Of a stretch of 59,896 bases of DNA, positions 41,414 through 51,136 are shown one piece after another. Source of the stretch: Firmicutes bacterium UBA3553 (lineage in GTDB: Bacteria > Bacillota > Clostridia > Tissierellales > Sedimentibacteraceae). Position 1 is the first letter of the stretch. The number at the start of each line of letters is the position of its first letter. The stretch is from positions 1 through 59,896 of the forward strand of contig DFOA01000040.1 of NCBI GenBank assembly GCA_002381185.1, in the 5' to 3' direction. The notes beneath the pieces are model-generated. The model worked only from the letters and a program-made list of their open reading frames with translations. It was not told the DNA's origin and searched no databases. A program made the position numbers and the translations under genes.

Positions 41414-44053
41414 ATGTTAGAAAGTAAAAAGGAACTGAATGCTATAGCTGCCAGGCCTGAGGTTGTTGACAGTATTGAAACCTTAAAGCTGAGAATTGAG
41501 GAAGTGAAAGAAGCACAAAGAAAGTTTGCATCCTATACACAAGAGCAGGTTGATAAAATTTTCCTGGCAGCAGCCACTGCGGCAGCAAAGCAAAGGATTC
41601 CCCTGGCAAAAGTAGCGGTGGAAGAGACAAAAATGGGTATTGTCGAAGACAAAGTCACCAAAAACCATTTTGCTTCCGAATATATTTATAATGTTTATAA
41701 AGAAACCCAGACTTGTGGGATATTGGAGGAGGATACTGCCTTTGGAATTAAAAAGATTCTGGAACCCATAGGTGTTATCGCGGCAGTTATACCTACGACA
41801 AATCCTACATCGACGGCTATTTTTAAATCGCTTATTTCATTGAAGACCAGGAACGGCATCATCTTCTCCCCTCATCCCAATGCTAAAAAATGCACAATAG
41901 CTGCGGCTAAAATCGTTTTGGATGCTGCTGTTGCCGCCGGTGCCCCGGAAGGAATCATTGCATGGATTGATGAACCGTCTATTGAACTGTCAATTGAAGT
42001 AATGAAAAGCGCGGATATGGTTCTTGCAACAGGAGGTCCAGGAATGGTTAAATCGGCTTATTCATCCGGAAAACCGGCAGTCGGCGTAGGAAACGGCAAT
42101 ACTCCTGCATTGATTGATGAATCTGCGGATATTGTAATGGCTGTGAATTCTATAATTCACTCCAAGACCTTTGATAACGGTACCATTTGTGCTTCTGAAC
42201 AATCAGTGGTCATCTCTGATAAGGTTTATGAACAGTGTAAAAAGGAATTTATAAAACGCGGATGCTATGTACTTAATGATGATGAAAAGGACAAGTTAAG
42301 AAAAATCATATTAAATGCCACAGGCAACATTAACGCACAGATAGTCGGACGTTCTCCCTATCATATTGCAAAACTGGCAGGTTTTGAATGCCCCAAGGAT
42401 GCAAAAATTCTAATAGGTGAGGTTTCCGAACTTGATGTTACGATTGAGCCTTTCGCACATGAAAAGCTTTCCCCTATTCTAGCCATGTATAAAGGAAACA
42501 GCTTTGCAGATTCTTTGGACATTGTAGACCGGCTTGTAACAGACGGCGGTGTAGGGCATACTTCAGTGCTTTATGCAGATCCGGTTAAATCTCCTGAAAA
42601 AGTTAAGATTTTCGAGGAAAGAATGAAGACATGCCGAATTCTTATCAATACTCCTTCATCTCAGGGCGGAATCGGTGATATTTATAACTTCAGACTGCTT
42701 CCTTCTCTTACTCTCGGCTGCGGCTCATGGGCAGGAAATTCTGTTTCAAATAATGTTGGAGTTGAAGAATTATTAAATATAAAGACGGTTGCCGAAAGGA
42801 GAGAAAATATGCTCTGGTTAAGAACTCCTGAAAAGATTTATTTTAAAAAAGGCTGTACGCCTGTAGCTCTAAAGGAATTAAAAGATGTATACAACAGAAA
42901 AAAAGCATTTATTGTGACAGATACATTTTTATACAAAAATGGATACACAAAGCCCATAACAGAACAATTGGACAGCATGGGAATCACGCATCATACATTT
43001 TTTGAAGTAACCCCTGATCCCACACTTGCTTGTGCAAGAGCAGGTGCGGAGGCGCTGGAAGAATTCGGACCGGATGTAATTATTGCGATTGGCGGCGGCT
43101 CGGCAATGGACGCAGCCAAGATCATGTGGATAATGTATGAACATCCGGAAGCAAATTTTTCAGATTTAGCAATGCGCTTTATGGATATACGCAAGCGAGT
43201 GTATACCTTCCCTAAAATGGGCGTAAAAGCTATTCTGGTTTGTATGGCTACAACTTCCGGTACCGGTTCAGAGGTTACTCCATTTACTATTATTACAGAT
43301 GAAGAAGAAAATATCAAGTACTCTATTGCTGATTATTCTTTACTTCCTACAATGGCCATAAGTGACGCGGATTTGATGATGGACCAGCCGAAGGGACTTA
43401 CTGCCGCATCCGGCATTGATGTGCTGACACATGCGTTAGAAGCTTACGTTTCCATGATGGCAACAGACTATACGGATGGATTGGCACTTAAGGCTTCAAA
43501 ATTAGTATTTGATTACCTGCCTAAAGCCTACAAATATGGCAGAGATGATGTAGAAGCCCGAGAAAAAATGGCTAATGCATCCACCATCGCGGGTATTGCT
43601 TTTGCCAATGCTTTTTTAGGCGTGTGCCACTCCATGGCCCACAAATTAGGTGCAATTCACCATGTACCCCACGGTATTGCCAATGCATTGCTTATAACAG
43701 AAGTTATAAAGTACAATGCAGCAGAAGTTCCTAAAAAAATGGGTACCTTCCCACAATATAAGTATCCTCATACATTGGAAAGGTATGCCGAAGTTGCTTC
43801 TTACCTTGGACTCCCAGGCAAGACCGATCAGGAGAAATTAGACAGCCTTGTAGCAAAAATAGAGGAGTTAAAAGCTACCATTGGTATTGCCAAATCAATT
43901 AAAGAATACGGAATAGGAGAAAAAGAATTTTTGGATAAATTGGATACTATGAGCGAACAGGCTTTTGACGACCAGTGCACCGGCTCCAATCCGAGATATC
44001 CGCTTATAGAAGAAATAAAGGAACTGTATCTGTCCGCCTATTACGGCAAATAG
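41414..44053 (+). CDS. adhE: Bifunctional acetaldehyde-CoA/alcohol dehydrogenase
   Basis: 879 residues from MLESKKELNAIAA behind AAGGAGGCTTTTTA; a frame from 41366 is rejected because it spans the ribosome site. N-terminal CoA-acylating aldehyde dehydrogenase (~1-440, catalytic Cys in GTICASEQSVV) and C-terminal iron alcohol dehydrogenase (~455-879: IAIGGGSAMDAAK, and the metal His region GVCHSMAHKLGAIHHVPHG). Reduces acetyl-CoA to ethanol with NADH in fermentation; assembles into spirosomes. Monocistronic. Confidence 0.96.
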   Translation: MLESKKELNAIAARPEVVDSIETLKLRIEEVKEAQRKFASYTQEQVDKIFLAAATAAAKQRIPLAKVAVEETKMGIVEDKVTKNHFASEYIYNVYKETQTCGILEEDTAFGIKKILEPIGVIAAVIPTTNPTSTAIFKSLISLKTRNGIIFSPHPNAKKCTIAAAKIVLDAAVAAGAPEGIIAWIDEPSIELSIEVMKSADMVLATGGPGMVKSAYSSGKPAVGVGNGNTPALIDESADIVMAVNSIIHSKTFDNGTICASEQSVVISDKVYEQCKKEFIKRGCYVLNDDEKDKLRKIILNATGNINAQIVGRSPYHIAKLAGFECPKDAKILIGEVSELDVTIEPFAHEKLSPILAMYKGNSFADSLDIVDRLVTDGGVGHTSVLYADPVKSPEKVKIFEERMKTCRILINTPSSQGGIGDIYNFRLLPSLTLGCGSWAGNSVSNNVGVEELLNIKTVAERRENMLWLRTPEKIYFKKGCTPVALKELKDVYNRKKAFIVTDTFLYKNGYTKPITEQLDSMGITHHTFFEVTPDPTLACARAGAEALEEFGPDVIIAIGGGSAMDAAKIMWIMYEHPEANFSDLAMRFMDIRKRVYTFPKMGVKAILVCMATTSGTGSEVTPFTIITDEEENIKYSIADYSLLPTMAISDADLMMDQPKGLTAASGIDVLTHALEAYVSMMATDYTDGLALKASKLVFDYLPKAYKYGRDDVEAREKMANASTIAGIAFANAFLGVCHSMAHKLGAIHHVPHGIANALLITEVIKYNAAEVPKKMGTFPQYKYPHTLERYAEVASYLGLPGKTDQEKLDSLVAKIEELKATIGIAKSIKEYGIGEKEFLDKLDTMSEQAFDDQCTGSNPRYPLIEEIKELYLSAYYGK

Positions 44054-44096
44054 AACAGCCTCCGTACAGTATTAAGCATTAAAATCAGAATTATAA

Positions 44097-44138
44097 AAGG
44101 AATGATACCGGCATATGCCGAATTTATCATTCCTTTTT
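44097..44138. terminator. Bidirectional terminator between adhE and rbsK
   Basis: AAAGGAATGATA-N16-TATCATTCCTTT with inner CGGCATATGCCG and T-runs on the plus side (CCTTTTTA). It serves the convergent adhE (+) and rbsK (-) genes. Confidence 0.85.
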
Positions 44139-44160
44139 ATCGTTTTTATCGTTCATTCAT

Positions 44161-45045
44161 TTATATTAAATTGTTCTTTAGTTGTTCCAAGGTTGGCATT
44201 CCGCTTTGGGCTCCAAGCTTTGTTATTGAATAAGCAGCAGCTTTGTTTGCAAACTTAATTGCATCCTCCAGATTATATCCATTCACCAGAGCAGCCGCCA
44301 GGGCTCCGCAGAATGTGTCTCCTGCGCCGGTTGTATCAACTACTTCAACTTTATAAGACGGAATAAGCTTAAATTCATTACCGTCAAAATATTTAACGCC
44401 TTTTGCTCCCAATGTCACAATTAATTTATTTGGATACTTTTTCATTTCTTCTTCTGTATCACAATCTTTTCCTAAAATAATTTTAAGTTCATGTTCGTTC
44501 GGTGTAATATATGTTGCGTTCTCTATCATGGAGCTGCTCAGTTCCACTGCAGGTGCAGGATTTAAAAGAACTTTGACATTGTTGCTTTTACAAAGGTCCA
44601 ACGTATATTCAACAGCTTCTTGTGGTATTTCAAGCTGCAGCAGTACTATATCCGCTGATAATATAACGTCCCTGTACTTGTCTATCATGGCATTATTGAC
44701 TTCATAATTTGCACCCGGGATAACTATTATGCTGTTATCATTTTCTGCCACAATTATATTTGCAACACCTGTAGGAACTTCATGAACGGTATCAATAAAG
44801 TCAGTATTAACATTGACTGAATTCAAATTGTCTATTGCGAAATTACCATTTGTATCAAGCCCGACACAGCCTATCATGACGCTGTCCGCTCCTAACTTGG
44901 ATGCAGCTACAGCCTGGTTTGCTCCCTTTCCGCCAGGTATCAGAGAAAATGTGTTTCCCAGGACTGTTTCTCCTGCCTTCGGTCTTATGTCTGATGTAAA
45001 CACCATATCAACATTGATTGAACCTACAACTACTACCTTTCCCAT
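44161..45045 (-). CDS. rbsK: Ribokinase
   Basis: 294 residues, PfkB family. Phosphorylates ribose to ribose 5-phosphate. GGKGANQAVAASKLGAD (~40) and DTTGAGDTFCGALA (~245, catalytic Asp) are intact. Last gene of the nucleoside operon: ribose freed by the hydrolase upstream is its substrate. Confidence 0.92.
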   Translation of the reverse strand: MGKVVVVGSINVDMVFTSDIRPKAGETVLGNTFSLIPGGKGANQAVAASKLGADSVMIGCVGLDTNGNFAIDNLNSVNVNTDFIDTVHEVPTGVANIIVAENDNSIIVIPGANYEVNNAMIDKYRDVILSADIVLLQLEIPQEAVEYTLDLCKSNNVKVLLNPAPAVELSSSMIENATYITPNEHELKIILGKDCDTEEEMKKYPNKLIVTLGAKGVKYFDGNEFKLIPSYKVEVVDTTGAGDTFCGALAAALVNGYNLEDAIKFANKAAAYSITKLGAQSGMPTLEQLKNNLI

Positions 45046-45132
45046 AGTTCCTCCTACATTTATAACGTGAGTATATCACCCGCCTTTAAGCAGACTAAGG
45101 CAGGTAGTGCAGACTCTTGATTATAAAATATT

Positions 45133-46077
45133 TTATTCTGTCATGTTATCTAATTTATATAAATCTTCCAGCAATATTTCTCTGAATCTGTTCAAATCCA
45201 CATCAGTTAAAACCATTGGATAGGATTCGTCATAATCAATCCACTCTCTGATATCGCAGACCGTATTTCCTCTGTTTAAACCCTCGGAACAGTCTACTGT
45301 AACATCCATGTGCTTGGATTTATACAGCTCAGGATGGATTAAATACATCAGTGCGCATGCATCGTGAATAGGAGTGAATGTTCCTTTCTTTACATGGTCA
45401 CCTTTAAAATAGAAATTTAAAATTTCTCCGCACATCTTAGTAACCTTTCCTGTGCTTTTCAGCAATTCGTCCACATCTTTTCTGAACAAACCTGTAGAGT
45501 GGGTAACATTTAATCCGCTCATAACTATAGGAACCTTTGAGTCAAATACAATCCTTGCCGCTTCAGGGTCGGCCCAAATATTAAATTCCGCAGTTGGTGT
45601 TGTATTTCCTCCCTCGGTTGCTCCTCCCATAATTGAAAGAAGCTCTATTTTATCCATTACCTCAGGAAATGTCTTAAACAATAAAGCTATGTTTGTCAGC
45701 GGACCAACAGGCACTAATGTTACTTTTTCTTCTGATTCCATTATTGTATCTCTTAAAAATGTCACCGCATTGTCAGAGTATAATTCCTTTGTATGAGGAA
45801 ACTGGTAATCACCTGCGCCGTTGGCTCCGTGAACGTTGATTGCAGGTCTTTTTTCTCTCAATAACGGGCCTTTGGAACCTCTGGCAATTTTTATATCTTT
45901 ATTTAAAAAAGACATTAATCCTATTGTATTGTTTGTTACATTTTCTATTGTCTGGTTGCCTGCGACTGTTGTAATTCCTAAAATGTTAAATTTGTCTTCA
46001 TTTGCAAAAGCAAAGCACAGCGCAACAATATCATCTATGCCCGGATCGCAGTCTATTATAATGTTTCTTTTCTTCAT
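45133..46077 (-). CDS. Inosine/uridine-preferring nucleoside hydrolase
   Basis: 314 residues from MKKRNIIIDCDPG behind TGGAGGACAA; a frame from 46161 crosses the repeat array and is rejected. Hydrolyses nucleosides to base and ribose. N-terminal DCDPGIDD calcium-binding motif, TLVPVGPLTN and the active-site His segment (THSTGLF; HDACALMYLIHPE) are present. It sits between the permeases and ribokinase, giving import, cleavage and ribose phosphorylation. Confidence 0.92.
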   Translation of the reverse strand: MKKRNIIIDCDPGIDDIVALCFAFANEDKFNILGITTVAGNQTIENVTNNTIGLMSFLNKDIKIARGSKGPLLREKRPAINVHGANGAGDYQFPHTKELYSDNAVTFLRDTIMESEEKVTLVPVGPLTNIALLFKTFPEVMDKIELLSIMGGATEGGNTTPTAEFNIWADPEAARIVFDSKVPIVMSGLNVTHSTGLFRKDVDELLKSTGKVTKMCGEILNFYFKGDHVKKGTFTPIHDACALMYLIHPELYKSKHMDVTVDCSEGLNRGNTVCDIREWIDYDESYPMVLTDVDLNRFREILLEDLYKLDNMTE

Positions 46078-46091
46078 TTGTCCTCCATTTA

Positions 46092-46213
46092 CAATGGATG
46101 AGCAATAGATTGGCAGTAGATTAGCAATATATGAGCAATGGAAAAATAAATTTATTATCACTTGCTCATCTATTGCCTGTCAACCGCTTATCAATTGTTC
46201 ATCAATTGCTTAG
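46092..46213. repeat. Large imperfect hairpin made of 11-bp repeats
   Basis: Plus strand 46092-46140 is four 11-bp units plus a partial one: CAATGGATGAG, CAATAGATTGG, CAGTAGATTAG, CAATATATGAG, CAATG. After an AT-rich loop the complementary array follows (46159-46213): CTCATCTATTG, CCTGTCAACCG, CTTATCAATTG, TTCATCAATTG. Together they form an ~50-bp imperfect stem. It overlaps the last codons of the upstream permease gene and ends 15 nt before the hydrolase start. Confidence 0.8.
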
Positions 46214-47119
46214 TTTCTCTCTTTTCTTCATTCTTCTGTAGCTGTAAATACCTAATCCTAATATTGTCGTTGCGTAAGGAATCATCTGTATCAACTCACG
46301 CGGCCAGTTTCCAAGCTGCAGTATGTTTGATAAGGCTGACGCGGCACCGAACAGAAGCGAAACAAGAAATGACCCTACCGGTGTATTTCCTCCCATGGAG
46401 CTTGCTGCCAGGGCAATGAACCCTCTGCCGGCACTCATGCCTGTTGTAAAGTTTGTCATATATCCACCTGACAAGAAAAAGCCGCCCATTGACGCAAATA
46501 CACCGCTTAATATCAATGCAATATATTGTACTTTTTTAGAGCTGATGCCTACTGACTCCGCGGCGTTTTTATTTTCTCCCACGGCCCTTATTCTAAGCCC
46601 CAAAGGAGTTCTGTATAAAAACAGATGAACCGCGGCAACCATTATTAACGAAATATATGTCAATACATTTTGATCTGATATAACTGTACCAAAATACGGT
46701 ATGTTTTCTATTATAGGCATATTAATTTTTGGAAGCGGTACAGAAGCAACTGAAGATGAAACACCTCTATCTCCTGATACTGCCAAAAGAATGAGCACTG
46801 TGGCACCATTGGCAATAAGGTTTATTGCTATGGCTGCAAGGATTTCATCTGTCTTAAGCTTTAACACGAAGAATGCCAGCATAAATCCTATTATTCCGCC
46901 CATTGCCATAGTAGCTAAAAGTCCCAGCCATCCGCTTTGAAAGGCTGCTGAAAACAATACCCCAAACAATGCTGAGAACAGCATTATACCTTCAAGAGCC
47001 ATATTTACAATGCCTGCCTTTGATGCTACCGCTGAAGCCAGTGCAGCAAACAAAATAGGTGTTGTGGCTCTTAGGGCCGCATTTAAAAATTCCGGTGATA
47101 AAATAGCATCAAATATCAT
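46202..47119 (-). CDS. ABC nucleoside transporter permease (NupQ-like)
   Basis: 305 residues, about eight to ten TM segments, BPD_transp_2 family (TPILFAALASAVASKAGIVNM, GENKNAAESVGI, GGNTPVGSF). One of two permeases importing nucleosides. Its start overlaps the stop of the other permease by one base. Its last codons lie in the 11-bp repeat array. Confidence 0.9.
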   Translation of the reverse strand: MIFDAILSPEFLNAALRATTPILFAALASAVASKAGIVNMALEGIMLFSALFGVLFSAAFQSGWLGLLATMAMGGIIGFMLAFFVLKLKTDEILAAIAINLIANGATVLILLAVSGDRGVSSSVASVPLPKINMPIIENIPYFGTVISDQNVLTYISLIMVAAVHLFLYRTPLGLRIRAVGENKNAAESVGISSKKVQYIALILSGVFASMGGFFLSGGYMTNFTTGMSAGRGFIALAASSMGGNTPVGSFLVSLLFGAASALSNILQLGNWPRELIQMIPYATTILGLGIYSYRRMKKREKLSN

Positions 47120-48189
47120 TATTCGGCCTCCTTAATATTGCTTAAAGTAGCTTTGGCTTCTTTAGCTATCATTTTATGTTTATATTTGCTTAAGAATTGT
47201 TCAGCAACAACAAGCAGGATTATAATACCCTGTGTTATTGTTACTATTTCTGTAGGTACATTAGCAACAATTGACATCTTTGAAGCACCCGTTCTTAAAT
47301 ATGCAAGGAAAAATGCTGCAAAAGGCACATATAACGGATTCTTTTTAGCCAATGTTGTAATTATGATGGCATCCCACCCATAGCCTAAAGTAGTAGTCCA
47401 TGAAAAACGGTTGTACATTCCAAGAATTTCAACACCGCCGCCAATGCCGAATATGAATCCTCCTAAAAGCTGTGATATTAAAGTAACTTTTAAAACATTA
47501 ATTCCCGAATACTTGGCAAAATTAGCATTTTCGCCAGTCACACGGATTTCATAACCAATCTTAGTCTTATATAAGAACACGTATCCCAGAGCAGCAACCG
47601 CCAAGGCAATAAATAAGCCTAAATGAATCCTTGTACCCGGTATAATGGCATTAAGCTGAGTAGCCGCCGGAATGGCATATGAAACAACCGCTCCTGCCTT
47701 GGCATCTCTTAAATAATAGCTTAAAATATAGTTTGCAAAGAATGTAACCAGGTAGTTCATCATCAAGGATGAAACAAGTACGTCCGAATCCGTCTTTATT
47801 TTCATCACCGCAGGTACGGCAGTAATCAATGAACCAAAAAATCCTGCAACCAGAATACATGCCAGGGGGCTGATACCCAGCGGCAGAGTTGTATTTACCG
47901 CAATAAATGTTGCAACAAGTCCTCCTATGTGGAAGGAACCTTCACCTGCAAGGTTTATCTGGTTTGCGGCAAACATGATGCTGACTCCGACACCTGTGAA
48001 TATTAACGGAATCATAGCTTCAATTACATTGCCGATTCTTCTAGTACTTTTCAACGGTCCTATCAGAAGCTCAATAATAGCCTTCACAGGCTCGTCGCTT
48101 GTAATAAAAATTATAATGAATGAAATTAATAAAGCAATACCTATGGATAATACAGTTCGTAAAATGTCATATTTTTTATTACTGTTCAT
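47119..48189 (-). CDS. ABC nucleoside transporter permease (NupP-like)
   Basis: 356 residues, multiple TMs, same family: the AGEGSFHIGGLVATF and EIRVTGENANFAKYSGI signatures are visible. Overlaps the ATPase gene by 11 nt. Forms the membrane channel with the NupQ-like protein. Confidence 0.9.
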   Translation of the reverse strand: MNSNKKYDILRTVLSIGIALLISFIIIFITSDEPVKAIIELLIGPLKSTRRIGNVIEAMIPLIFTGVGVSIMFAANQINLAGEGSFHIGGLVATFIAVNTTLPLGISPLACILVAGFFGSLITAVPAVMKIKTDSDVLVSSLMMNYLVTFFANYILSYYLRDAKAGAVVSYAIPAATQLNAIIPGTRIHLGLFIALAVAALGYVFLYKTKIGYEIRVTGENANFAKYSGINVLKVTLISQLLGGFIFGIGGGVEILGMYNRFSWTTTLGYGWDAIIITTLAKKNPLYVPFAAFFLAYLRTGASKMSIVANVPTEIVTITQGIIILLVVAEQFLSKYKHKMIAKEAKATLSNIKEAE

Positions 48190-49729
48190 ATATTATTCCC
48201 TCCAGTCTGTCGTCCTTTTTAATGCCCAGCATATACTTTCCTAATTCTTCCTCTGTAAGGTTTTTAACATCGTTAAATACTCCGGAGAAGCTTCCCTTGT
48301 ACATTACCGCCAATCTGTCGCTAAGCTCAAAAACTTCATTTAAATCTGCCGATATCAGAATAACTGCACACCCTGCATCCCTGAATTCAATAATTCTTTG
48401 TCTTATAAATGAAGCTGCTCCCACGTCAATACCACGTGTAGGTTGGTTCGCTATAATTATTTTAGGATCGGTTGAAAATTCCCTTGCAACAACAACCTTT
48501 TGTATGTTGCCTCCGGACAGCATTCCCACATTTTGTTTGTATGATTTGCATTTAACCAGGTATTCTTTTATAAGGACATTCACCCTTGATTCAATCTTTT
48601 TCATCTTAAGCATAAATCTGCCGGAATATTCAGGACTGTCATATTGATTGGAAAGAATATTATCCATTATATTCATATTTGCCGCACAGCCTAAAGTCAT
48701 TCTGTCCTCGGGAATGTGCGCAACACCTAATTTCCTTATACCGTAAATGCTGCTTTTTTTAATGTCTTTATCAAATATTTTAATATCTCCCGTATATTTT
48801 TTTGTAAGCCCCGTTAAAGCTTCAATCAGATGGCTCTGTCCATTGCCTTCAACCCCTGCAATACCAAGAATTTCGCCTGCTTTTAAGTCAAAGGATACGT
48901 CATTTACCCTGACAATGCCTGTTGCACCCGCAACCTTAAGATTTCTTACCTTCATAACAGTTTCCCTGAGTACAGCAGGTTTTTTATCAAAGGACAAAAC
49001 AACATCTCTTCCAACCATCAACCTTGACATTTCCGCTGTTGAAATATCACTTACGCTGTGAGTTCCCTTGCTTCTGCCGTTACGCATTATTGTAGCCCTG
49101 TCGCAAATTGATTTGATTTCATCAAGCTTGTGGGAAATAAAAATAATCGTATGTCCCAAATCCTTCAATTTCTTTAGCTGCACAAACAGTTCATCTGTTT
49201 CCTGGGGAGTGAGAACTGCTGTAGGTTCATCCAATATAAGAATATCGGCACCCCTGTACAAAGCCTTTAGTATTTCTACTTTTTGTTTTATGCCCACAGG
49301 GAGCTCTTCAACCCTTAAGGTAACATCTATGTCAAAATTGTATTTTTTAGCTATGGCATCAGATAATTCAACAGCCTTATCCATATCCATAAACATGTTG
49401 TTTTTCGGCTCCACGCCAAGTACAATATTTTCTGCAACCGTAAGCGAAGGAACAAGCATAAAGTGCTGATGAACCATTCCTACTCCCTTTTTTATTGCAT
49501 CCTGAGGAGATTTTAAAGTAATTTCATTGCCGTTTAATATAATCTGGCCATGCTCCGGGGTTTCAAGTCCGAACAAAACCTTCATCAATGTACTTTTTCC
49601 TGCCCCGTTTTCACCTAATAAAGCGTGTATTTCACCTTTTTCAAGCTCCAATGTAACGTCTTCTACAGCAACTACCCCATTGGGATAAATTTTCATTATA
49701 TTTTTCATCTCAAGCACTTTATTGCTCAC
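48179..49729 (-). CDS. ABC nucleoside transporter ATPase, two nucleotide-binding domains (NupO-like)
   Basis: 516 residues. Domain 1 (~1-250): Walker A GENGAGKST, Walker B ILILDEPTAVL. Domain 2 (~260-510) has a degenerate P-loop GVEGNGQSHL and LSGGNIQKVVVARE signature, as usual for the BMP/sugar-type double ATPases. Energises nucleoside import with the two permeases. Confidence 0.92.
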   Translation of the reverse strand: MSNKVLEMKNIMKIYPNGVVAVEDVTLELEKGEIHALLGENGAGKSTLMKVLFGLETPEHGQIILNGNEITLKSPQDAIKKGVGMVHQHFMLVPSLTVAENIVLGVEPKNNMFMDMDKAVELSDAIAKKYNFDIDVTLRVEELPVGIKQKVEILKALYRGADILILDEPTAVLTPQETDELFVQLKKLKDLGHTIIFISHKLDEIKSICDRATIMRNGRSKGTHSVSDISTAEMSRLMVGRDVVLSFDKKPAVLRETVMKVRNLKVAGATGIVRVNDVSFDLKAGEILGIAGVEGNGQSHLIEALTGLTKKYTGDIKIFDKDIKKSSIYGIRKLGVAHIPEDRMTLGCAANMNIMDNILSNQYDSPEYSGRFMLKMKKIESRVNVLIKEYLVKCKSYKQNVGMLSGGNIQKVVVAREFSTDPKIIIANQPTRGIDVGAASFIRQRIIEFRDAGCAVILISADLNEVFELSDRLAVMYKGSFSGVFNDVKNLTEEELGKYMLGIKKDDRLEGIIYEQ

Positions 49730-49750
49730 TGGACTACCTCCGTATATTTT

Positions 49751-49920
49751 ATTAATAATTAATAATTGACGGCTAAAGATGTCCTAACCCTATTTTTTCG
49801 AGCGATAGCCATGAAAATAGCGGTAGGTCATTCGCAACGAATTCCAAAAATATGCGACTGAAGGGAGCAAATATTTTTGTGAATGAGACTGCGGATAACA
49901 GGCAATTATTAATTATTAAT
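49751..49920. mobile_element. MITE-like element with perfect 18-bp terminal inverted repeats
   Basis: 170 bp. The left end ATTAATAATTAATAATTG (49751-49768) is the exact reverse complement of the right end (49903-49920). Inside are two further inverted repeats: CCTAACCCTATTTT / AAAATAGCGGTAGG (49783-49827) and TCATTC ... AAAAATAT / AAATATTTTT ... GAATGA (49828-49886). No ORF. Either a miniature transposable element or a structured RNA between the ATPase and the BMP gene. Confidence 0.65.
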
Positions 49921-49925
49921 AGTAA

Positions 49926-49960
49926 TTTTATAAACAGTCAGGGATTGCCCCTGACTGTTT
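49926..49960 (-). terminator. Terminator-like hairpin after the BMP gene
   Basis: AAACAGTCAGGG-attgc-CCCTGACTGTTT, followed on the minus strand by ATAAAATT. It would lower expression of the transporter genes relative to the binding protein, a common pattern for ABC operons. Confidence 0.75.
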
Positions 49961-49983
49961 TAATATATGGTTCTTCGAATTGC

Positions 49984-51123
49984 TTATTTTACAGAATCCT
50001 TTATGGCTTGGATTTCTTCTGTTGATTTGCCTAAAGCAGTATCAACAACAATATCTCCGCTGATAATTTTTTGTTCTAATTCATCTAATTTTGTTCTGAT
50101 TTCTTCAGGAAGCATTTCTTCATAATGAGCATCCTTTACTAGCTCAACTCCGCCTTCGGCAAATCCTAATGATTCTACTTTTCCATATTCAAGCTTGCCT
50201 TCCAAATCGAGAAGTATTGCTCTGTAAATAGAATTTCCAACATTCTTAAGAGCTGATGTAGGTATTACATGAGCTTTTTCAGGCATCAATGCAGCCTGGT
50301 CTGAGTCAACGCCGAACGCATATTTTTTTGCATCAACTGCTGCTTCTATCTGACCTAATCCTGCAGCACCTGCTACGTTGTATCCAACATCAACTCCACC
50401 GCTTTGATATTGAGCCAAAGCTAATTCTTTTCCTTTAGCTGAGTCATAAAAATCGCCAACATAAGCTATAGCTACTTTTACATCCGGTTCAACTTCTTTT
50501 GCACCCTGGATATATCCAACCAGGAAGTCATTGATTATAGGATTTTCCATTCCGCCCAAGAAGCCGATGTTCTTAGTTGCAGGATCAACATTTTCAAGTT
50601 CTTCACTTGTTGTCATCATGGCAGCAGCTGCACCTACAAGGAATGATACCTCGTTTTGTTTGTACAGTACGTTGTAGATGTTCTTGTTGTTTACTCTTTC
50701 ATCAAAGTTGTATGTTTCGTCGAAAAATATGAATTTTTGATCAGGGAATTGTTCAGAAGCCTTCTCCAATGCATCAATCATCTGCCATGTACCGATTATG
50801 ATAACATCATATTCGCCGCCATCACAGTATTCCAGCAATGTTGGTTCCCATTTCGGTTCATCTGCAGGAGTAGCTCCCATTTGTTCAACTTTAAAATCAA
50901 ATTTATCGGCACCTAATTCGTCTTTTAATTTTTGAAGTCCTGAATTAGCTGAGTCAAAGAATGATTTGTCTCCTAATGTTCCGTTTAATAAAAGCGCTGC
51001 TTTGTATTGTTTTCCGTCCACAGCCGGAGTTTCACCATCCGGAGTTTCAGCAGGTTTTTGCGCACATGCAGTCATAGAGAATATCATTACGACTACAAGC
51101 AATAAAGAAAGTATCTTTTTCAT
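49984..51123 (-). CDS. bmpA: BMP-family nucleoside-binding lipoprotein
   Basis: 379 residues. Lipoprotein signal with lipobox MTAC (Cys ~20), a linker, then the PBP1/BMP fold (ALLLNGTLGDKSFFDSANSGL, IIGTWQMIDAL, NIGFLGGMENPIINDF, GVDVGYNVAGAAGLGQ, GVDSDQAAL). Captures nucleosides outside the membrane for the ABC transporter. 14 nt after the glycohydrolase gene; a hairpin follows. Confidence 0.92.
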   Translation of the reverse strand: MKKILSLLLVVVMIFSMTACAQKPAETPDGETPAVDGKQYKAALLLNGTLGDKSFFDSANSGLQKLKDELGADKFDFKVEQMGATPADEPKWEPTLLEYCDGGEYDVIIIGTWQMIDALEKASEQFPDQKFIFFDETYNFDERVNNKNIYNVLYKQNEVSFLVGAAAAMMTTSEELENVDPATKNIGFLGGMENPIINDFLVGYIQGAKEVEPDVKVAIAYVGDFYDSAKGKELALAQYQSGGVDVGYNVAGAAGLGQIEAAVDAKKYAFGVDSDQAALMPEKAHVIPTSALKNVGNSIYRAILLDLEGKLEYGKVESLGFAEGGVELVKDAHYEEMLPEEIRTKLDELEQKIISGDIVVDTALGKSTEEIQAIKDSVK

Positions 51124-51136
51124 TTGTAAATTCCTC

